In this document: in pieces, positions 60,110 through 64,000 of the stretch
Numbering within the stretch: the first letter of the stretch is position 1
Layout of the letters: the number at the start of each line of letters is the position of its first letter
Source of the DNA: an uncultured Alphaproteobacteria bacterium
Lineage (GTDB): Bacteria; Pseudomonadota; Alphaproteobacteria; Rs-D84; CACZYB01
Length of the DNA stretch: 64,000 nt
NCBI GenBank assembly: GCA_944392955.1
Contig: CALXYK010000010.1
Coordinates: 62,001-126,000, forward strand
Direction of reading: 5' to 3'
Notes under the pieces: generated by a model
What the model was told of the DNA's origin: nothing
Database searches by the model: none
The model's input: only the letters and a program-made list of their open reading frames with translations
Program-made: the position numbers and the translations under genes

Positions 60110-63058
60110 TTAAAATCCTTCTTGTATTAAATCCAATGCTGCCGATTGGTCAGTATATGGAATGTTTTCTTTCCCTATTGTAACATAATCTTCATGTCCT
60201 TTACCAGCAATAAGAATAACATCATCTGATGAAGATAACTCCATCGCCTTTTTTATTGCATCTTTACGACCAGTTTTAATCTCAATTGCATTAGGGCAAT
60301 ATTTTAAAACTTCGTCCCTTATTTTTTGAGGGTCTTCGGTCCTTGGGGAATCGTCAGTTAATATAGGAATGTCAGAATACTTATTTGCAATTGTTCCCAA
60401 TTCTATACGACGAATCCTTGTTTCATAATTATCACCACAAGTACTGAAAACATTTATGATTCTGCCCTTTGGATTTATCATACTTCTTAATGTTTTTAAT
60501 GTGTTTTCTAAGGCTTCTCCTTTGTATGCAAAATCCACATATATAGATGCACCACTTTTGGATTTACCTATGTACTCCAATCTTCCTAAAGCATTATGAA
60601 TTTTAGATAGCAAAGGAATAACTTTTTCCCATGATGGTGTTGTTGCAGCAACCATTCCCAAGGCACATAGTAAATTATTAAGTTGGAAACTGCCTAATAT
60701 TTTTAGTTGTAAATCATATTTTTTTCCAAACAATTCTATTGTTGCATTTTGCCCTTCTAAACCTATATCTTGTTTGATGATTTTTAATTCTTTTCCATTC
60801 CAACCATAAGAATATACCTTTATCCCCCTTTCATCACAAATATTTTTTAGGTAATCAAATTCTGGAACATCTGCATTTAAAACAGCAACACCATCAGGGG
60901 AAAGATTACTTTTGAATAATTTAGATTTTGACTTTAAATAATTTTCATAACTACCATAAAAATCAAGATGGTCCGTGCCTAAATTTGTGAAACCAGCGGA
61001 TTTAATTTTAATATTTTCCATTCGCAATTGATCAAGTCCGTGAGAAGAAAGTTCTATTGCTCCGTGTTCCACACCATGTTCTTTGAAATACTTTAAGAAC
61101 TTATAAACTTCACCATTTACTGGTGTAGTATAATCTGCATCGGTATATTTAACTATTTGTGTTTTACTATATACATTTTCAGCAATTATTCCTATGGTTC
61201 CAACACTTATTGCAGGAAGTGATAATAAAGACCATATTTGTCGTGTAAAATCTACTACCGAAGATTTTCCGGTTGTTCCCGTTACTGCACAAATAGTATC
61301 AGGTTGTTTTTGTTCATAAAAATTATAGACAAGATCTGCTAATGCTTTTCTTGTATTATCTGAACGAACAACAACTATATTTTTGTCTTTGATAATTTGT
61401 TTTGTTTTATCATCAAATTCATATTGGGAATCTATGACTATTGCCTTTGCTCCCTTTGTAATAGCATCATAGGAAAAATCAGATCCGTTTTGTGTGAAGC
61501 CCTTTATACCAACAAAAATACTACCTTCTATTATTGTATTAGAATCACAGGATACAAGATTTATTGGTGTAGAACTTGCATTTGTATCAAAGCCTGATTT
61601 TGATAATAGTTCGTCAAGAGGCATACTATGTGGTGTAAGTTTGTGTTTGATAAACTCTTTATCTTTTTCATATAATGTTCCACATATTATTATTGAATCC
61701 CATTCCCTTGATGTATCTATTATTTCGTTTATTGCATCGTATCTGTTTGGAATTTCTCTGGCCTTAGGGCAATATTTAAGGATAGTTTTTCTGATTTTTT
61801 CTGGATCTTCGGTCCTTGGATTATCATCTACTATAATAACAGTATCAGCATACTCATTTAAAACCTGCCCCATTTCTATCCTTCTGATATCTGGTCTATC
61901 ACCACTACAACCTGCTATACATATTAGATTATGTTTCACATAAGGGCGGAATTCTGTTAATAACTTTTTTAAACCATCACCATTATGTCCAAAATCCACA
62001 AAAATTTTTGCTCCGTTTGGAGTTGTTGCAACATATTCAATACGCCCCTTTTCATTTTTTATTTCTGAAACAAATGGAATAATTTGTTCCCAATTATCAA
62101 CACTGGTCATAAATAATCCAAGCGAACACATAAAATTTAAAACCTGAAATTTTGTAACAAGGTTCAAAGTAATATTATATTCTTTGTTAAATATACTTAA
62201 TTTTACACTTTGACTATAACCTTTTATTTCGTATTTAACTAATCTGATATCGGCTTTTTCATTTTCCCCGTATGTAATAGTTTTTATTCCTCTATTAGCA
62301 CAAGTTTGTAAAATTTTTTCTGCTTTTTCATCATCTATATTTATTACTGCGGTTCCATCTTTATCTAAAATATCTTTGAACAATCTTAATTTCGCATTAA
62401 AATATTCTTCAAATGTTTTATGATAATCAAGATGATCGTTAGATATATTTGTAAAACCTGCGGATTTTATTTTTACACAATCAACTCTTCTTTGCTCTAT
62501 ACCATGACTGGATGTTTCTATGGCAACATTTGTAATTCCATCTTTTGCAAGTTCATCAAGGTTTTTATGTAAGTCTATTGCATCAGGTGTTGTTAAAGTT
62601 TTTTGCCCTACGCCATTTGATGTATGGATTCCAAGAGTTCCTATTGATGCAGATTGTATATTTAAAAATTCCCACATTTGACGAACAAAATTTACAACAG
62701 AACTTTTTCCATTTGTTCCTGTTACCGCACATATAAATTGTGGTTGTGTAGGATAAAAATTATTTGCAATTTGTGCCTCTACCTCCCTTGTATTACTTAC
62801 AAATATATATGGGGTTTTATCATCCTTGTTTATAAAGTTATTATCTTTGTTTTCTGTATCAGTTAGAATAGCAACAGCACCATTATTTAGAGCCTGTGAA
62901 ATAAAATCTGCACCATTATTTTTGCTTCCTTTTATTGCTATAAAAAGTCCATTTGTAAATATTTTAGAGGAATTATTAGATATATTTTCAATTTCTATAT
63001 CTGTGTTTAGATTTTTGCTTTCGTATGATATATTTTTTAATAAATCTGATAGTTTCAT
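60110..63058 (-). CDS. murE: tandem MurE-MurE fusion (UDP-MurNAc-tripeptide synthetase-like)
   Basis: 982 residues, about twice a normal MurE (about 490). Both halves have the N-terminal uridine-binding, central ATPase and C-terminal Mur-ligase domains. Half 1 (about 1-475): ATP loop GTNGKSS (114-120), TTPDA (157-161), DNPR (412-415), but GTLYEKD where GKGHE should be. Half 2 (about 495-982): GTTGKSS (594-600), TTPV (644-647), DSPR (903-906) and an intact AGKGHE (951-956). MurE adds meso-DAP to UDP-MurNAc-L-Ala-D-Glu; DNPR is the DAP-type signature. Neither half keeps every substrate motif. It is outside a dcw cluster and divergent from alr. Confidence 0.85.
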   Translation of the reverse strand: MKLSDLLKNISYESKNLNTDIEIENISNNSSKIFTNGLFIAIKGSKNNGADFISQALNNGAVAILTDTENKDNNFINKDDKTPYIFVSNTREVEAQIANNFYPTQPQFICAVTGTNGKSSVVNFVRQMWEFLNIQSASIGTLGIHTSNGVGQKTLTTPDAIDLHKNLDELAKDGITNVAIETSSHGIEQRRVDCVKIKSAGFTNISNDHLDYHKTFEEYFNAKLRLFKDILDKDGTAVINIDDEKAEKILQTCANRGIKTITYGENEKADIRLVKYEIKGYSQSVKLSIFNKEYNITLNLVTKFQVLNFMCSLGLFMTSVDNWEQIIPFVSEIKNEKGRIEYVATTPNGAKIFVDFGHNGDGLKKLLTEFRPYVKHNLICIAGCSGDRPDIRRIEMGQVLNEYADTVIIVDDNPRTEDPEKIRKTILKYCPKAREIPNRYDAINEIIDTSREWDSIIICGTLYEKDKEFIKHKLTPHSMPLDELLSKSGFDTNASSTPINLVSCDSNTIIEGSIFVGIKGFTQNGSDFSYDAITKGAKAIVIDSQYEFDDKTKQIIKDKNIVVVRSDNTRKALADLVYNFYEQKQPDTICAVTGTTGKSSVVDFTRQIWSLLSLPAISVGTIGIIAENVYSKTQIVKYTDADYTTPVNGEVYKFLKYFKEHGVEHGAIELSSHGLDQLRMENIKIKSAGFTNLGTDHLDFYGSYENYLKSKSKLFKSNLSPDGVAVLNADVPEFDYLKNICDERGIKVYSYGWNGKELKIIKQDIGLEGQNATIELFGKKYDLQLKILGSFQLNNLLCALGMVAATTPSWEKVIPLLSKIHNALGRLEYIGKSKSGASIYVDFAYKGEALENTLKTLRSMINPKGRIINVFSTCGDNYETRIRRIELGTIANKYSDIPILTDDSPRTEDPQKIRDEVLKYCPNAIEIKTGRKDAIKKAMELSSSDDVILIAGKGHEDYVTIGKENIPYTDQSAALDLIQEGF

Positions 63059-63134
63059 TTAGATAAAATCCTTTCGTTTTAAATTGTGTTATATTTTATA
63101 AAAAAAGACCTTATGAATCAATAAAAACTTTTTC

Positions 63135-63163
63135 TTGTATATATTTGTAAAAAAAAGTAGAAT
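63135..63163 (+). promoter_or_regulatory. possible promoter of alr
   Basis: TTGTAT and TAGAAT with a 17-bp spacer, 25 bp before the alr start. A TATAAT at 63173-63178 is too close to the ATG to be the main -10 box unless the leader is very short. Confidence 0.45.
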
Positions 63164-63188
63164 ATATCCTGTATAATAGGAGTTTTAT

Positions 63189-64000
63189 ATGAAAAATTTT
63201 GAAAATTATGACATTTTAAGGGTATTTCATAAAGAGGCATTTGAAAAAAACTTAATAAAAACACTAGAAAAATTTAAAACAAAATTATCCGTAGTTGTTA
63301 AATCTGATGCCTATGGAATTGGAATTGAAAATGTTTTGCCTATATTTGAACAATACAAAATTACTGATTTCTTTTGTCAGGATATAATAGAAGCAATTGA
63401 TGTAAAAAAGCATTTATCAAATAAAAATGCTAATATTTATACATTTGCAGGTGTTCAAAGTGGGCAGGAAGAAACTTTTGTAAGAAATAATATTATTCCT
63501 GTTTGTGTAAGCCTTAAACAAATACAAAATTTTAATGAATTCGCTAAAACTTTAAAAACAAAACCTAAAATAGGAATACATTTTGATACAGGTATGAACA
63601 GGACTGGCTTATCTATGGAAGAAGTAGATTTATTATCGGACGATTTTGAAGGAATTACCTCTAATCTTGATGTAGTAATATATATCAGTCATTTACATAG
63701 TTCCTATGAGAAAGATAGTGATAAAAATAAAAAACAACTATGTAATTTTATTAAGATGACATCTAAATTACCTGATAGACCGAAAAGTTTATCTGCTACG
63801 GGGGGAAGTTTTGTTCTGTCTTCGGAATATCATTTTGATTTATTAAGGGTTGGTTATGGACTTTATGGAATTTTAAAAGGAATGAATCCCGTTATTTCAG
63901 TTTATGCAAAAATATTACAAATACGAGATGTGAAAAAAAATCAAACTATCGGATACTTTGCAGGGTATAAGGCAAAAAAAGATATAAAAGTTGCCATATT
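63189..64000 (+). CDS. alr: alanine racemase, N-terminal part (C-terminus beyond window)
   Basis: About 270 residues are visible from ATG at 63189 (AGGAG upstream). VVVKSDAYGIG contains the PLP-binding Lys38 (usual form VVKADAYGHG). HFDTGMNRTGL, HLHSSYE, SATGGSFVL and LLRVGYGLYG follow the Alr barrel order. It makes D-Ala for peptidoglycan. Divergent from the MurE fusion. The catalytic tyrosine of the C-terminal domain lies outside the window. Confidence 0.9.
   Translation, partial: MKNFENYDILRVFHKEAFEKNLIKTLEKFKTKLSVVVKSDAYGIGIENVLPIFEQYKITDFFCQDIIEAIDVKKHLSNKNANIYTFAGVQSGQEETFVRNNIIPVCVSLKQIQNFNEFAKTLKTKPKIGIHFDTGMNRTGLSMEEVDLLSDDFEGITSNLDVVIYISHLHSSYEKDSDKNKKQLCNFIKMTSKLPDRPKSLSATGGSFVLSSEYHFDLLRVGYGLYGILKGMNPVISVYAKILQIRDVKKNQTIGYFAGYKAKKDIKVAI

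Overview
The window is AT-rich bacterial chromosome from a Gram-negative organism. It encodes porins, a secretin, lipoproteins, peptidoglycan enzymes and a DAP-type MurE signature. The AddA-type helicase-nuclease, the ihfB-lapA-accD gene order and the overall gene set suggest an uncultured, low-GC, host- or gut-associated Alphaproteobacterium. That placement is inference; no rRNA gene lies in the window. TTG is used as a start codon several times, usually behind a strong Shine-Dalgarno sequence.

Layout. (1) 1-6182 (minus): seven overlapping glycosyltransferase genes for a surface glycan. Four are GT2 paralogues with nearly identical ends and different middles. (2) 6183-11131: an AT-rich segment bounded by tRNA-Met and a 15-bp copy of that tRNA's 3' end. 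It holds an archaeal-type S-adenosylmethionine synthetase, a P-loop kinase, a short alanyl-tRNA-synthetase-like protein and a proline iminopeptidase-like hydrolase. This looks like a small island and is the best candidate here for an undescribed pathway. (3) 11199-13953: YdcF-like protein, META-domain lipoprotein, DsbA-fold protein without a signal peptide, and a pair of small helical paralogues. (4) 13999-17473 (minus): aaxB-aaxC-aaxA, a Chlamydia-like arginine decarboxylation and arginine/agmatine exchange operon with its own porin. (5) 17610-29558: trhP, slt, rnhB, addA, glgP and mnmE. (6) 29561-33996 (minus): the rod-shape operon mreC-mreD-mrdA-rodA without an adjacent mreB. (7) 34125-38467: a Bax-like glucosaminidase, a GT8 enzyme, rpsD behind a structured leader, a leucine-repeat protein and queH. 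(8) 38527-47163: a porin, then a six-gene R64/Bfp-like type IVb pilus operon (pilL, N, O, P, Q, R) that stops before any pilin or prepilin peptidase. (9) 47233-51455: ihfB, lapA, accD, accA and typA. (10) 51606-60015: small hypotheticals, a divergent polysaccharide deacetylase, tRNA-Asp, an ankyrin protein, tpiA, ppiD, xthA and a cluster of membrane proteins. (11) 60110-64000: a MurE-MurE tandem fusion divergent from alanine racemase (cut by the window end).

Several genes serve envelope building: MurE2, Alr, PBP2/RodA/MreCD, Slt, Bax-like and the glycosyltransferases. Others serve envelope exchange: the porins, the Aax system and the pilus. The strongest items for follow-up are the MurE tandem fusion with complementary loss of motifs, the tRNA-bounded SAM-synthetase/AlaRS-like operon, the mosaic GT2 array, the pilin-less pilus operon whose secretin gene carries a G8 tract, and the rpsD leader RNA.
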